A DNA stretch of 64,000 bases. Origin: Eutrigla gurnardus (lineage: Eukaryota > Chordata > Actinopteri > Perciformes > Triglidae). The stretch is from the NCBI GenBank assembly GCA_963514095.1, contig OY741287.1, forward strand, positions 12,048,944-12,112,943, given 5' to 3'. Positions within the stretch are counted from its first letter, which is position 1, and each line of letters starts with the position of its first letter. Of the stretch, positions 1 through 52,382 are shown piece by piece. The notes under the pieces are model-generated. The model had not been told where the DNA came from and did not search any database. It saw nothing but the letters and a program-made list of their open reading frames with translations. The position numbers and the translations under genes were made by a program.

Positions 1-344
1 GTCTCCTCCTTCTGCTTTTAGGTCCCACCATACACCAGTCCCTCTCATGGGACCTGAACATCAGTGTCATTGTCAGCAAAGCCCAGCAGAGACTCCACTT
101 CCTCCATCAGCTGAGGACATTTGGGGTTAGCAACAGAGAGAAAGTAGTGCACAGAGCCTCTGAGGTCATTGGCTGCAGTCTTCCTACCATCGCCTCACAC
201 TATGACACCAGAATCATCAGGAAGGCTAGAAACATCCCCACTGACCCCTCCCACCCAGCACATCACCTGTTCACTCTTTTACCATCAGGGAAGAGGTACA
301 GAAGCATCACCAGCAGATCCTCACGCTTCAGAGATAGCACCTAG
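1..344 (+). mobile_element. 3' end of a CR1/Rex-like LINE reverse-transcriptase ORF
   Basis: A plus-strand reading frame with a stop near 342 contains Lys-Ala-Gln-Gln-Arg-Leu-His-Phe-Leu, a Val-Ile-Gly-Cys-Ser-Leu-Pro segment, Arg-Lys-Ala-Arg-Asn-Ile and Leu-Leu-Pro-Ser-Gly-Lys-Arg-Tyr-Arg. These are typical of the C-terminal part of fish CR1/Rex1-type ORF2. Truncated by the window edge; it lies downstream of the receptor gene. Confidence 0.7.
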
Positions 345-508
345 CTCCAAACCCCCCACTTCAACATGGACATCTTTTCATGTCCAGAGTAATAACAATA
401 TAGTAGAAATGTGATGAGTCATATTTCCAGAGGAACATGCGTATGAACATGAGCTGGTGTCGGTGTGTTAGAAACCCATGTGGATGTGAGAGGAGCTCCT
501 TGGAGGTG

Positions 509-39494
<38,986 letters not shown>

Positions 39495-39650
39495 GATGTG
39501 CAGGTAGACCGTCTGTCTGCCCGCCTGTCTGTCTCTGCTCTGATAAAGACCTGTGCTGTCCTCAATGTAGATCTGTGTACAGGAAGAGGTGGAGCTTTAC
39601 TCTTTACTTAGAAACATTTCTCAGAACTGCATTTCTGGGAAACTAAAAAA
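39495..39650 (-). promoter_or_regulatory. Presumed 5' UTR and proximal promoter of the SRCR-Ig gene
   Basis: DNA immediately upstream of the signal-peptide exon. It includes a CAGACAGAC-type run just before the ATG and an ETS/PU.1-like core (AGGAAG at 39581-39586 on the plus strand). I see no convincing TATA box. PU.1 control would suit a myeloid receptor, but this is inference from a common short motif. Confidence 0.3.
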
Positions 39651-41670
39651 CTTTTAATCAGACAAGAATCTGCCTACTGAGGACATATTATATGACTGTT
39701 ACTATGACAACCAGGAAACCAGGAGATGTTCCTATGAGATAAATGCTGTCAGTGTCGTCTTATCACTTTGATCAATGTTTCAACATCAAGTCTTTCAGAG
39801 GAGACTGGATTACAGCTTATATTAACTGTTGATGGATCTATTGAATGTTTTAGTAATCAATCATTGAGTCTATAAAACACCAGTAAACGGTATAAAATGT
39901 GCAGCCCAGTCTGTCAGAATCCGAGGTGAAGTCTTTAAATGTCTTGTTTTGTCCGACCAACAGTCCAAAAGCCAAAGAGATTCAGTGGATGTGGATCTCT
40001 GCAGGAAGCTCCGAGCTGTCCATTCCTGTTGGATTCCTTCTAACTTCTGAATTCAAACATCGTCCCTCAACTTCGTAGCAGGAAAATGATGATGAGAAAC
40101 GGTGCAGGATGATATTTGAGTGTTTCAGTGTGTCATCTCCTTGTTGACTGCAGTCTGTGTGTAACTGCTGCTGTAACTGACTGTGTCTCAGTCACTTCAC
40201 TGACATCATGTTTCAGTCTGACTTTGACTTTCATTCGTCCTTCATAAAGCAGCAGGATGTTTTCAGCTCTGCTGCTTTCTTTATTCAGAACACCTCATAT
40301 TTTATTGCTCTGGAGGCTCATTTTATTCTGAACCTGTAAATCTGTTTGTGTTGTTTTAGCTGCATTCGGCCTCCAGAGGGGTTCCACCTTTGTCACGGCC
40401 TCCTGCACCGCTTTAATCTGGCGCTCAAATACTCTAGAAAACAACTTTGACAGGTACGGTGGCTGAGGAGGAACATACAGGGTGAACTTTACAATAGTGA
40501 TCCAGCGCTTTATCAATACATTACAACCAGAATCAAAGAGAGGGAGTGAGGGGGGCTCACAGTCTGGTTATGGGACCAGCCGGTCATAAACTGATGCACG
40601 GTGAACCTTTGCTGAACAACATGAACAGCTTCATGAACACAATTCAATAACATTCATGAATATAGGCCAGAGATCTTCAACATGGGGTCCGGGACCCATA
40701 GGGGGTCCACGGATTTCCAGCAGGGGGTCCCCAACATTATTTGATCCCAAACCTTTTTTCTTACAAAATGTAAAATATGTTCAAAAATACACATGAACAT
40801 TAATACAACATCTAATAAGCAAATATAAATGTTAATTGTTGTGTAAATGTGAAATTGTGATGTAGAAATGCCAATATAGATTTACAATATGTTCTGTAAA
40901 TATATATTTCTGTCAACAATTATTATTTTAATGGCTAAGCATTGCATACATACATCATTACAAAGTACCTGTATACATGGCACTATAGGCTGCACTACAC
41001 ATTATTATTGGCCCGGCTTAATAAGGAACATGATTAATATGATATGTAATAGGGGGCCCTCCACCGTGTCACTATCAGCCAAGGGGCCCTTGGCCTGGAA
41101 AACGTTGAAGACCTCTGATATGAATGAATGTAAAAATATGGTCACACTGTTTAAATAATGACAGTAGGCTACTTCACTGGATGGAAACTTGGAATGAGCA
41201 GTGGGATAACCGGAATGAACACATTAGTTTCCCAACAAAGTGACAGAGATACAGATAAGACTGATAGATCCTGGATCTTAGCCCGGTCTGGAGCAGGCTA
41301 GCTCCACAGGATACATCTCCATGGTGACCGATGCCATGACATGAGACATACTTTCATGGAACTGGATCAAGGCTAACTAACCTAACCCCGGACTCTGAAC
41401 CTGACCTACGAGTCACCATGGCAACCAGGAGAGTTAGAGATATTACTTTTGTGTTTATGGAGAAAACAAGCTCATCCTTAGAAAGCGGAGCAACACAGCT
41501 GCAGCAACGGAGCAATAGTTGGTCTGGGAAGCAAATGTAGACCGAATTAAATAGTCATTTGATTTCAAAGTGAATAACATTTTCTTTTTAGGTCCACAGC
41601 GCAGTACAGCGGCGTAACGGTAAGCAACGCTGACTAATACAAACCCGACTGAGGTTCAGTTCCTGTTGGT
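39651..41670. other. Upstream flank of the SRCR-Ig gene
   Basis: No gene seen. 40668-41117 looks like an old hAT-type element (ends CAGAGATCTTCAACATGGGG and AACGTTGAAGACCTCTG, target repeats not clear). From about 41281 a diverged Harbinger copy on the minus strand begins. Confidence 0.5.
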
Positions 41671-42265
41671 CATGGCTGAAAGTTGTGGAAATAAAAAGAA
41701 GAGTTTTGATTTAGGTTTAATCCCACAGACACAAAAAGAATGTGGCTGCAGCTGAAAATGAAGCATAAGAATATTGTGCAGCCTAAGATATGGTTTTAAT
41801 CATATTTCACATATTAAACAGAGTTAATATCAGTGGCTATTTCTACTTCCAACAGAACGCTGCTTCAACACACAGAAATGTCCTTAAACATTTCAGAAAA
41901 CTCCCGTTTGCAAAAAACCTAAGAGTTCTGCAAAGAATCTGGTCTGAGATTACGATATGAAATAAAGAAATGGAAGGCCGGAGAATATTGTTCAGATGTG
42001 TGATGGATGGTGAGGTAAAACTGAAGAGTTCTACTAAGTAATCAACATCCTCTCCAGACGCGAGGCTGCTAGAATCACTTGTGCTTCCATATCGATGGTT
42101 GACGAGGAAAGGACTCTGCAAGTTTCCACAGCTGGTTCAGGATCAGCAAAATGGAGGAGACAGATTGGGAGAAACTCAGTTTGTTGAAGAAAACCTGCCA
42201 GCGAGCAGGTTAGCTTCACAGAGTCAGTTACCATGGTAACAGTTTACAGATAAGGAAACGTCAGC
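41281..42265 (-). mobile_element. Diverged PIF/Harbinger copy with HARBI1-like peptide
   Basis: Minus-strand homologue of the 5661-6772 element. Between 42234 and 41843, frames read Leu-Asn-Asn-Ile-Leu-Arg-Pro and Ile-Leu-Cys-Arg-Thr-Leu-Arg-Phe-Phe-Ala-Asn-Gly-Ser-Phe-Leu, as in HARBI1 N-terminal regions, with a frameshift and stops. Terminal repeats are degraded. Confidence 0.6.
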
Positions 42266-44108
42266 CTGTTAAAGCCTGAACGTATTAAGTGTATGTTGCA
42301 ATAACAGCTGAGTGGAAGGAGAGGCGGTTTGAGGGGGAAGGGGGTGGAGCTGCTGATTCAGCTGATAACGACACACACGTGCACGCGCTAGTGCTCGAGA
42401 CGGCAGAGTGTGTGCAATCAGGAAGTAAGCATCGACACACAGGCACGCCGTCCAAGTTTACCTCCGGCCCGACTTTTTGATTGACGGGGTTTTTAACCTT
42501 TAACAACAACTTTAATCTGCAGAATCAAGATCACTTTAGGTATTTACAAATCAGGGACTTTGTCTGCCAAATATTAAAAAAAAATGATACTACAATGGGA
42601 GAGGAGATCCTAGACATTTTTCAAAAAGCCTGTAAAAGAAGCTACTTACCAAAACCAGATTATCTAAATGATATTGAAAAGAGACCATTCTCTGAATATT
42701 AAAGCAAGATGGAAAGCCGAGCTTCACAAGCTCTCCCTCCTGGAGAGAACGGGACTCCATTATTCTGAACTCAGCACAAAATACTCACTTCTCTAATCAC
42801 TCTGCTTGCTGGAGGTCCTGTTGAAGTATCTTCACATTTCCTGGAATCGCCCTTCTGTGGCTCCATTTTGGTGTCCATGGTGTCCTGGAAGCAGTTTTTA
42901 AGATGAAAATCTATTTTAGTGTTTAAATCTTGTACCTGGGTGATCTAGAAGGGCTTCACTGTGCAAAGTGTGATACATATTAGTTGAGGTTGTTATTAAT
43001 GGCATGTAAAAAGACTTTGACCTCACTGTCAGACATTTCAAGCTGGCAATTTGCAATTTAAGTTTAATTTTAAACAATTTAGGTGATTTTGATGTCTTTG
43101 TTTGCGTTGAGATTTAAATAAAGAAAAAACATTCATCTTTAGCTTTTTTCTCTCCTTTTTTCTTATCTTTATTGCTTTTTATAGTCATGTATGTGTATAT
43201 GGGAACTGTATACAATGTTAATTTTTATCCGATTACTCGATAAACCGATGGAATAATCGGTAGATTACTCGATTACAAAAAGATCTGATAGCTGCAGCCC
43301 TACTTTTAACCACTAGTTATTACAACTTCATACTATCAGTTAAAACAAATAATTGTTTTACATTATAAATGCCAGAAAACTTCCCTTACCGAGTCACACA
43401 AACACACGTCTGCATTATTGTAACTCACCATCTCAAGTTAAAACAACTTGAATATGTTTATATGACTTCCCATTTCAAGTTAAGATTTATATTCCAAATG
43501 ACTTTCGACTAACATGTAGAAGTTAACTTGACTGACAATTATTGCAGTGTATCTGTATCAGATTGGGTTGTAAAACGGCAGAACATTTCCAGTACATTTT
43601 CTGAAGACTTTCCATGGGAAGTTACGCTGGGGAATTTTGGAAATATTAATATATTATATTTGCACTTTACAATATGCAGCTGCAGTTTTGTGGCATTCTT
43701 CACGTTTGTCTTTTCACAATATTTACACACAAAGACTTTCCTTGAACATTAGCTTGTGTGAAATCAGATGGTGCGTGCACGTGGCATTTCTCGGTAGAAT
43801 AAGATAACAGTATTCATACTCTCAAGTGTACTTGCATGAAATCTGTCCGTTTTAGTCAAAATTATGCTTAAGTACATTTTCCACAACTATATTAAAAATC
43901 CCTGTTCAGGACCAACCTTCAATTTTGTAAATTGCAGGTTTATTCCCATGAATTCCTGATAATTCCCATGGAAAGTTTCCAACTGAAACTTGCATTAAGC
44001 AGCCCTGTGACGTCACTGCTCCTCTCCTGTCAGCCTCTCTGCTGCTGTGAAGACACACAGCGGTGGTAGGGAGGACGGGCTGGTTGTCTCAACCTCAGAG
44101 TAACAACA
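41671..44108. repeat. Dispersed duplicated segment, copy 1
   Basis: 41671-42410 matches 53617-54357 and 43372-44108 matches 54358-55090 at high identity and in the same orientation. The middle part, 42411-43371, is absent from copy 2. Contains the Harbinger remnant and a second old element with CCATGGGAAGTT/AATTCCCATGG palindromes (43600-44000). 43219-43312 resembles the end of another hAT. Confidence 0.8.
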
Positions 44109-45314
44109 AGTTCACCTGTTTCCAGACGCTTGACGTTAAATTATGACTCAACTGTTTTACCTTCAAACTGACGTTCGTGTTGTTTAATCCGACGTTCCGT
44201 TTGTCGTGTAAAACATAACGGAGGACACGCAAAACCCATTCTAACGTTCGGTTTAAATGAATCATTTCACTGTACGACTCCAGTAAACTTGGACCCAAAG
44301 TCCGTCTCATTCTCTCCGTGGTCTCTCCGCTTCGCTGTCCGCTCTTCCAGCGCGTCATCCAGCCCGCTGTTCCCCCACAAACACGCAGCAGAGACGGCAG
44401 AGACACACGGAGCAGTGAGGGGGGGCGACGCGGCCAAATGTCCGTTCAGAACAGAGTTTTGAGTTCATAGTCTGCAGCATGCTCCACGTTATCACAAGTA
44501 ATTAGTGGCATTATATTCATTACCAAAGCATTGGTTCATTAATTATCAAACTTCCTGGACAATAGAATGATTAAGAGAGCGAAGCTGGGAAGTGACCATG
44601 GCGGTGACTCAGCCGTGAAACCTGCAGCCACAGTAACATATTAGTACGACGCTGAAGTTGGCTTCCGATTCGTCAGCCTCCGATTCGGCACTTAAGGGGA
44701 AAGTTAAGGGGTAATTAACTCATTGTGCAGTGCGACTGTTTGTCCACTGATTGACTGTTTTTTGTGACACTTCTTGATGTGAAAACTTTTTAGACATTTT
44801 AGGTAAGACACCAGCTTTGCCTGACACCTATTATTGTATCTGTAAAACTTTTATTTTATTTGTGAAAATGCTAAAGGGGAGATTTTGCCGTTTTTGTTTT
44901 ATACCAGACTCATTAGACCAGGTCCAGATCCAAACCACTGTGCCTAGACTTCTCAGATCTACGCACATTCTGGAGACTGGAGGGGAATCAGCGACACAGA
45001 TGGAGCTGTGGTGAACTGAAGTCAGATTGTAGGAAGTAAACGTGAGAAGAACTATTATCATTTTGATGACTCGCACACATTTAATTACACTCCATATCAT
45101 ACGTTAGATCCGTGTTATCATGATGAACTCCAGCAGTGTTTTTGATGCCTTTTCATGAATTTTTTTTCATAAACACCTTCTTTTAAAATCCAACTCGTAT
45201 CTTAAATCAAAATAATTTAGAAATATTGAATCAGCGCTGTCCCCGCAGGAGGAGGAGGAGGAGACGGCCCGACTGCATGTAATACAGGATACAATAAATA
45301 CCCTCCATTAGATC
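44109..45314. other. Intergenic, nothing recognised
   Basis: Reading frames are short and overlap on both strands. No splice-supported exon or clear repeat boundaries found. Confidence 0.4.
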
Positions 45315-45496
45315 CAGTGGCGTGGCGTGGGGAACATTTCCGAGGAAGCCAAGTGAGACACAACCTCGAAGCTGTGTATGTTTTTTACGGGGTGGGAGCA
45401 GAAAAACGGATGTTGCAGTTTATATGTTGCTATTTCCCGTGGTCGGATGAACTATTAGAGCGCCCAGCATCATTTTACCAGGACTTACACACGCTG

Positions 45497-45574
<78 letters not shown>

Positions 45575-45998
45575 ATTATTATATGATTATTCAGGGAGCA
45601 GGAATCCTTGTCAAAAAGGAGACAGGGCCAGCAGAATAGCCGCTGTAGCTTGGCGCTACCAGCTAGCCACTCAGTGCGGACGTAATTCTCCTCATTAAAG
45701 GTCCGAAGACTTTCTTTTTTTCCACCAAGGGAGTTCAGCGCAGCTTGGCCTCCTCACAGACAACAGGGTGCAGTAACATGTTTTCAACACTCATTCACCC
45801 CGTAACATTTAGAGGGGCGCTGTTTAACACATCATGAAACGCTCAATAATTACTGAAGAGAGACGAGGAGGAGACGACAGACACATCACAGAGGGATTAC
45901 GTAAACTGTTAAAAAAGTGATTTTATTAAATGATGGTTATATTCTGAAAAAACGGAGGAAGCCTGGCTTCCCTTGGCCTCTGCAAGGAAACACCACTG
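45315..45998. mobile_element. hAT-like element, 684 bp
   Basis: Ends CAGTGGCGTGGCGTGGGGAA and GGAAACACCACTG; 8-bp target repeat with one mismatch (ATTAGATC at 45307, ATTAGATT at 45999). A 70-bp (CT)n tract lies at 45500-45570. Confidence 0.65.
45500..45570. repeat. (CT)n microsatellite
   Basis: About 35 CT dinucleotides inside the 45315-45998 element. Confidence 0.95.
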
Positions 45999-47426
45999 AT
46001 TAGATTAGAAAATCAGGAAATTATCCATTCGCCAGTGTGCACTTTGATACTGGGAGTGATTTTGAATTGAATTTATTATACAACCATACAGTAGAATGTC
46101 TTGATATTTTCTATAATAACATTCAGGATCACTCAACAAGAATCCATTGAAAATATTAGCAAACCTCTTAAGGAATAAGTTTAATTCATTTATGAATATG
46201 AGGAAATGATCTGATTGTCAGTATGCACTTGAGAGAGATTTTGAGGTGACTTTATTATAAAACCATCCAGTAAAATGACTTGATATTTGCTATGTAACTG
46301 CTAGTCACAGTCACTCTGAACAAAGATCTATTGAAGAAATTAGCAAACCCATCATTTTCCTCATGTTTAACCGTTGCACCTGATTTAAAAACTGCTTTCA
46401 ACGCCATTTAAGCAACTTCGGGCACCCGTACCGTAAGTACAGGAATAGATGCGCAACGGATTTCGGCAGCTGGCGTGACCGCAGTGAGCCACGGCCCCCT
46501 GCCCGACTGGAGGGGTATCAACATCCGTGAGGATGTCATGCGGGGTTTGTAAGATAAGGAAGACAACAATCATTGTTCATTTTAACGAAGTCACTTATTA
46601 ATATGGCAATTTCTTGCATCACAGAGCGTGTTTGCTGTAGCTCATCTGCAACGTTGTTGATGGCGGTGATTGTGTCTCAATTGTGTCTCGCTGAAGTTGC
46701 AGGACGGCATCAGTGAGCACCCGACCGCTTGATGTGCCATGCGCCCAGGGTGCACTGCTGCTTTGCGCCGACTTGGAAGCTGTGCCGTCCTCACGTCACC
46801 CTCCCTTATAAAGGGAACATTGCGTACAGCTTGCCTGTTTTATAAATCAGATTTTTTTTTTTGGCGCAAAAAAACTTTGGCTTTTGGGCGTACGTACACT
46901 TTTAGTAAGGATCCTACTGACAGTTTTATGAATGAGGCCCCTGGTCTGTGCCACGGTCAAGTTCTGAAGTGCGCGAGGGCTCGCTCACGGACATTTTGAG
47001 CCCACTACTTTCGATGCTGACTTTACCTGAGGGAATTACCCACAGTTCATAGCGTTGCAACGAGAAACGTGGGGTTACCAGGGGAAGTCAGAGGAATTAC
47101 AATGTGTGGAATATTACATTTACACAGATATATTAACATTAAAGATTTAAGGAGCATAAACCACTTGAAATCATAGACATAAATCAGACGGGTGTGTAGA
47201 GGTGGATACACAGGTGGAATGAGACGCACACATATTTGTTTCTTTATTGTATGTTTAGGTGTGAAGGAAAGGTAATGGTACATGCCAATTAGGGAAAGGA
47301 GGTGCTGGGGGGATTTAAGCGGGTCATTTGGGGGAAGATGGTGTTGAGTGAGGATGTGTGGGAAACCTGTTGTGTTGAAGGTAGTGATGGTGAGATGAAG
47401 CCTCATGAAACATCAAAGCCTCTCAG
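45999..47426. other. Intergenic, old repeat debris
   Basis: Near 46860-46950 a sequence ending ATGAATGAGGCCCCTGG resembles the end of a DNA element, without a visible partner. The two segments 46020-46160 and 46200-46350 are diverged tandem copies (both with CAGTRTGCACTT and CCATCCAGTA-like motifs). No gene. Confidence 0.4.
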
Positions 47427-48653
47427 CATGGGTGTAATTTATGGTATGGACGGTAGGGACATGTCCATACCACTTTTGGAATGAGTAGAATTGTCCCCAC
47501 CACTTTTTCACAAATGGCGTTTCCATAAAATACTGTAGCATAGGCCACCGCCTTTCCCCACCGCTTCACAGTCTCCCAAAGAGTAGTTTGATAGCCTATC
47601 CCCTCTACTCGCAGGGGAAACAGAGCTTCTGATTGGTGCTTTTCCTCTTTGGTCCCGCCTATGTGTCGTGGATGTTTGTTTGTTTGCCAAAAGCGCAATC
47701 ATTTGAAAGGAAATACTGAACGGAAGGCATGAGTTGGAGTGGAGACAGCTGCACTGTGACCGTTGTTCAGGAGAGGAACGTTTTCAACGTTTCCTGCAAA
47801 GATCTAAGGATTTTCTAGACCTTGAACTAATCTATTTTAGTGGAAAAACAGCTGTAACGTAGTCTAGATGGAGATGCTATATGCCACACTGAAATATGTT
47901 CCTTATTTCTGGTCCCTTGCTCAACTAGCGTTATTTCAGCAGGCAGAAGCAGATGGATTAGCTACTAGCATCATGGACACTGGGTCAAAAGATATACGCT
48001 CTTATTTCTTGAATGTAAGTAGGCAATCTAGACAGTTGGCAGTGATGGAGAAAATACTGACTTATTCATGTGAGCTTGTTATTTTCCAAATTTGCATTGC
48101 ATTAGCCTATGAATTCCAGATCATTTCAGTTTGTTTCTGTCTGTGAGTGAAGACCACATGTTTTTGGCTCATTCACTTAAGCTTGTGTAACCGGTCAATG
48201 AATGACATATTTTTGTAACCTTTAATTTGATATTTTGTGGTTTGTAGAGTTTTATTTGACTAAAATGCTTTGTTGTTCATGGTAGCTGAGTATTGGGAGA
48301 TTCATTTGTTGTATAACTCTGCCATCTAGTGGTTAGTAGTGGCTATTCAGTGTGCACATGTGTGAGTGCACATGATAAATTGCACGTTTTTCCTGATGAG
48401 TGCACATAAATTTAGTTGTTATGTTGAGAACATTGCTGTTTTGAGAGCTTAATAAAGTGCCATAAAACAACAACAGCGTCCCATCTTCAATGCATCATTA
48501 TGTATTACGCTACGAGAGAGGTATGGAAATATAGTTTTATCTGCTTTAAATTGTCTAGCGATGTATCTTACTATATTGTAAAAAAAAATGGATCCACTGA
48601 CGTCATGGCAAATTTCTGTCCCCACCACTTTACAAACCAAACCTACACCCTTG
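47427..48653. mobile_element. hAT-like element, 1.23 kb
   Basis: Ends CATGGGTGTAATTTATGG and CCAAACCTACACCCTTG with a perfect 8-bp target repeat CCTCTCAG (47419-47426, 48654-48661). Subterminal TGTCC..ACCACTTT motifs occur in inverse orientation. The left half resembles 23490-23530. No transposase. Confidence 0.75.
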
Positions 48654-48661
48654 CCTCTCAG

Positions 48662-51600
48662 CCAGATGAACCACCAAAGTGGTTCGACCCCAAAGCTTCA
48701 AATAAGTACGCTAGGGACCCCTAGTGGTGAATGAAATAATGAAGAAAGTCAAAGAGTTTCCAGTCAACCTAACATGAGATGTTTGCTTCATGTGCCGATC
48801 CAACATGAAATCATTTGAGAATTAAAGTCATCTTGGTGATACATGTGTGTGAGTGTGCCTTTCATAAATAGTTCTGAACTCAAGGTAGAAAATAAGTCAT
48901 TCGGTAAAATTCAAACCTGGATTTGAACCAGCAACTCTTTGATAATGTGTCTTTTTCCTTAGCCACTACACCACCATTGTCTATTTGTAACATGAGATAG
49001 TAGTAATACTTATAATAATGATATATAATAATAATCATTCGTAATATAAGTAACGGATCCATGAAGGTGGGTCAATGCAACTCATATATGATAATAACAA
49101 TAATAATAATAAGCAGGACACTACCGGGAGTCGAACCCCATCTCAGTAAACTGAAAGTATCTCCACCGCTGTCTTTTTATATTATTATTGCCATTATGTA
49201 TTCATTCATATTAAACTCATGAATTACATATACATTGATTTATAAATATATATCCATGAATGAATACATTTGATTTATAAATTATATAGATACATTATTT
49301 TGTGAATTATATTTACATTAATGTATTATACAACATTCATTTATAAATTAGATATACATTACAGTCCTTCTGTGCAAATAAACTTTTTTTCATGAGGCAT
49401 CAACTGTTTCTTCCCTTTTCTTCACAATAGTGAACAATTTAACAAAAGGCACAACTAGTTTCTTTCTTTGTGTTTTATATAAAAAGGCCAGTGTTCTTCA
49501 TACACCCTTTTCAGCCAATTAGAAGTCGAGGACTTGCCTTGGCTGAATGGGACGACCGTACCTGGAACAGGGATTGCTGTGCTCTGGTTCACACACTCAA
49601 CCATGGTGAGTTTGTTGTTCACTTGTCTCTTTTTGTCCAGAGGTCAAATCGTCTTTGCTGACCTCTGGCTGCTGTGTGAGGTGTGTGTTTGTTAAGGAGG
49701 ACGTGTAGTCGGTCGCCCCTGAAGGTCCGTCCGTCGTTGCTTTGGATGTGGGAACTTGGCGGGGTCTCTGCGGGTTGGATGACTGTGCAGGTTTCCAACA
49801 GCCATCTTCCTGCTGGAAACGGATGGGTGCTCCGGCATGCAGCGCCGTCAGAGGTGGAGCAGACTTGTTGCATTGCTGCTTCTGGCGGCGCTGGCATTCC
49901 TCTCTGCTTGCTGGCTGGTGTTCAGAGGGGTTACCTGGGGTTGCAAGTGTTGCTGCTGTCGGTAAGAGCTCAGTCTGCTGCACATACATACTTGTTACAC
50001 TGCCACCTATAGGTTCAGCATGGTTGTGACGGCACTAAAGGCGATGCGTTCAAAGTCAAAGTCTCTGGTTTTCCCAAATAACCTACTCTGCCTTTAAGTA
50101 CCAAGTATTTTAATTCTAAATATAGTGTTAATACATTGCTTATGCTAATCACTAACATTATGTCACTATTAGAGAACAATGGCCGTCCTATTTTTGAAGA
50201 AAAGGCTGAAAACGGAATACCCAAAGTAAAATGGTTACTGTTTTTGAACCCCTATGACTACAGACACAAAGCTGAGCATTCCTGAAAGATAACCCTATGA
50301 ATTGTCTTCTGCAAGTGTCAGATTTACTCTAAGTGTTACTGACACTGAGTTACTGCAGCTCAAACATAGTGGAAATTGCAATTTTTTTGCCTCGCCTAAA
50401 TTATTTTTCTTTTTGAATGAAACAAGTTAGCTGTGGCTGTTATATATAGGCCTAAAAGTTGAATGAAGCCACAGCCACAAGCCTGACCAACAACTGGTAG
50501 AAAGTGGATAAAAAGACACCCAAAAATGAGCTTTGCAAGTGCAGTGTTGTAGGGCAATGTCAGACGGAGCTGCATCTGGAACAAGTGTTCCACATGAGAT
50601 TATGGGTATTTTTAGGTATATAATTCTACTTTTTTTGTTGTTTATTTCACCAGTTCTACAACTACTACTAATAAAACCAACATTTTTTTAATGTTTTTTT
50701 TACATAACAGCCTTCTGTAATGAGACGCTGCATACTATCATATCTGCAGGTCACAGTCTGACCTTTCTGAGCTGCTGCGCTCTCACCCTCAAGCCCCCTC
50801 CCCTCATGTAACATAGCGCTGGAATCGTAAGCTCATTGGCTATAAAACCTGTCAGTCAAAAATGTACTCCTCTGCCTATTGGCTCTCTGCCTGGGGATTC
50901 TCGTGGTTGGTCAGCCGAGAGCCAGTGAAGCGCTGGCTCTCTTGATGGACAGATTGTTCAGCCAATTCGGATCGCAGAATCGTGGAAGGGGGCTTGTTTT
51001 GTCGCCAAGAAGCTGCCGTACACGGAAATCGAAGCTTTGTTGTTCGCCCGTCATCGAAGAGCGATAACTAGCTATAAACAATCTTTTGTTCAGAAACTCA
51101 CAACGTCAACACATGGCGTGTTATGGATGACTACCGGAGTTAGCGTGCTCATGGTGGGACTAAACGAAGTGGCTACTTTTGTTCGTTGGACTCTTACCTT
51201 TCTCTGGATATAAGGATTAGCATGCTACATGTTGTTTTTGGACTTCCAGACAGCTCGAAAGGTAGGGAACACTTGGCTTGTTGTTGTTATTTTTCTGTGC
51301 ACTCCTTGCACACATGCTGTGTTTGCTTTTGATGTGTTTTCCGTGAGCCTAAAACGGCTTACTTTGTTCGATTTGCGAGACTCGTAGCTTTCAAATGATG
51401 TGTAATATGACGCAGACGCATTTAAAATAATATGCGATTAAACGGAATGAATGCGAAACTAGTGCAAATGGCCCTCATGCGGGTCGCTGACTAAATATCA
51501 GGTTAACCGTAATCGCAACAATAGCCGACATGCTAGTGGTTAGCTCGCTAGCTAGCTACCTTAAATGGGTAAAACTGAGCTTAATGCTTCATTTACGCTA

Positions 51601-52382
51601 CAGATTTCACGATGTTCCCAGAATTTACATGTTGTGCGACATCATGCGACAGAGTAAATCCAGCAGACCAGATGGAAGATTCCGGGCTCCGTGGACTCAA
51701 ATCAGGATCACGAGTCAATACGAGTTGGAAAAAGCTGTCATCTTTATTTCGCATGTTTTCACAACACTGAATACGTGTAGACCTTCATCAGTTTCAATCT
51801 TTCAGAATGCAACCGTTGGGAGTTGAACCCATGGATGAAAACGCCTTTCCTTGCCAGGATGGGGTTGACCCAAGAGCTCTGTCACATGTCCAAGTGAGCA
51901 GCATGTCCAGCATTACAAAACGGAGGTACAGAGTCATGTTAAAAGAGACCCGGGCTCACTAACGGCTGAAAGTTATCCTCCATCGCTCCACATGACGGAG
52001 GTTTCAATGAAAAGTTGCCTCCAGCATCACTTTGCCCAGGTCCGTCTGTAACCATGACGACGGGAAAATGAAGAGAGACAGAACAGAAAGAACGGCTCAG
52101 GTTTGTGGCGCGCCGTGGGGACCCCGCTGTGGTCTTAGCGGTACCGCGTGGGGACCCGTCAAACTGGGTGGTCCCCCTACAGACAGGAAGCAACACAGGA
52201 CGACCGACTCAGCACTCTAGTTGGACATTTCACCGTTTGTGGTTTTCAACCCCACGTTTCCTCGGTGGACGGGTGTGTCAGGTGTCAAACCTTTTTGACC
52301 GTGTGTGAGATAAAGGAAGGACGGGGCTTTGATGGCCTTTTTCTGACAACAGTCCGTCGGCTGTGTGTTTGGGAGCGCGGCC
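48662..52382. other. Intergenic downstream of the UBE3A-like exon
   Basis: No gene recognised. Two tRNA-like stretches on the minus strand (about 48900-48990 and 49110-49170, each with a GGTTCRAATCC/GGTTCGACTCC B-box-like motif) look like tRNA-derived SINE remnants. 49600-50030 is open in several frames on both strands but resembles nothing I know. The part nearest 52383 is presumably the 3' UTR of the UBE3A-like gene. Confidence 0.4.

Noticed and set aside
49597..50029. A host gene in the open frames on both strands
   Set aside because: No recognised domain, no consistent splice sites and similar openness on both strands; left as unexplained.
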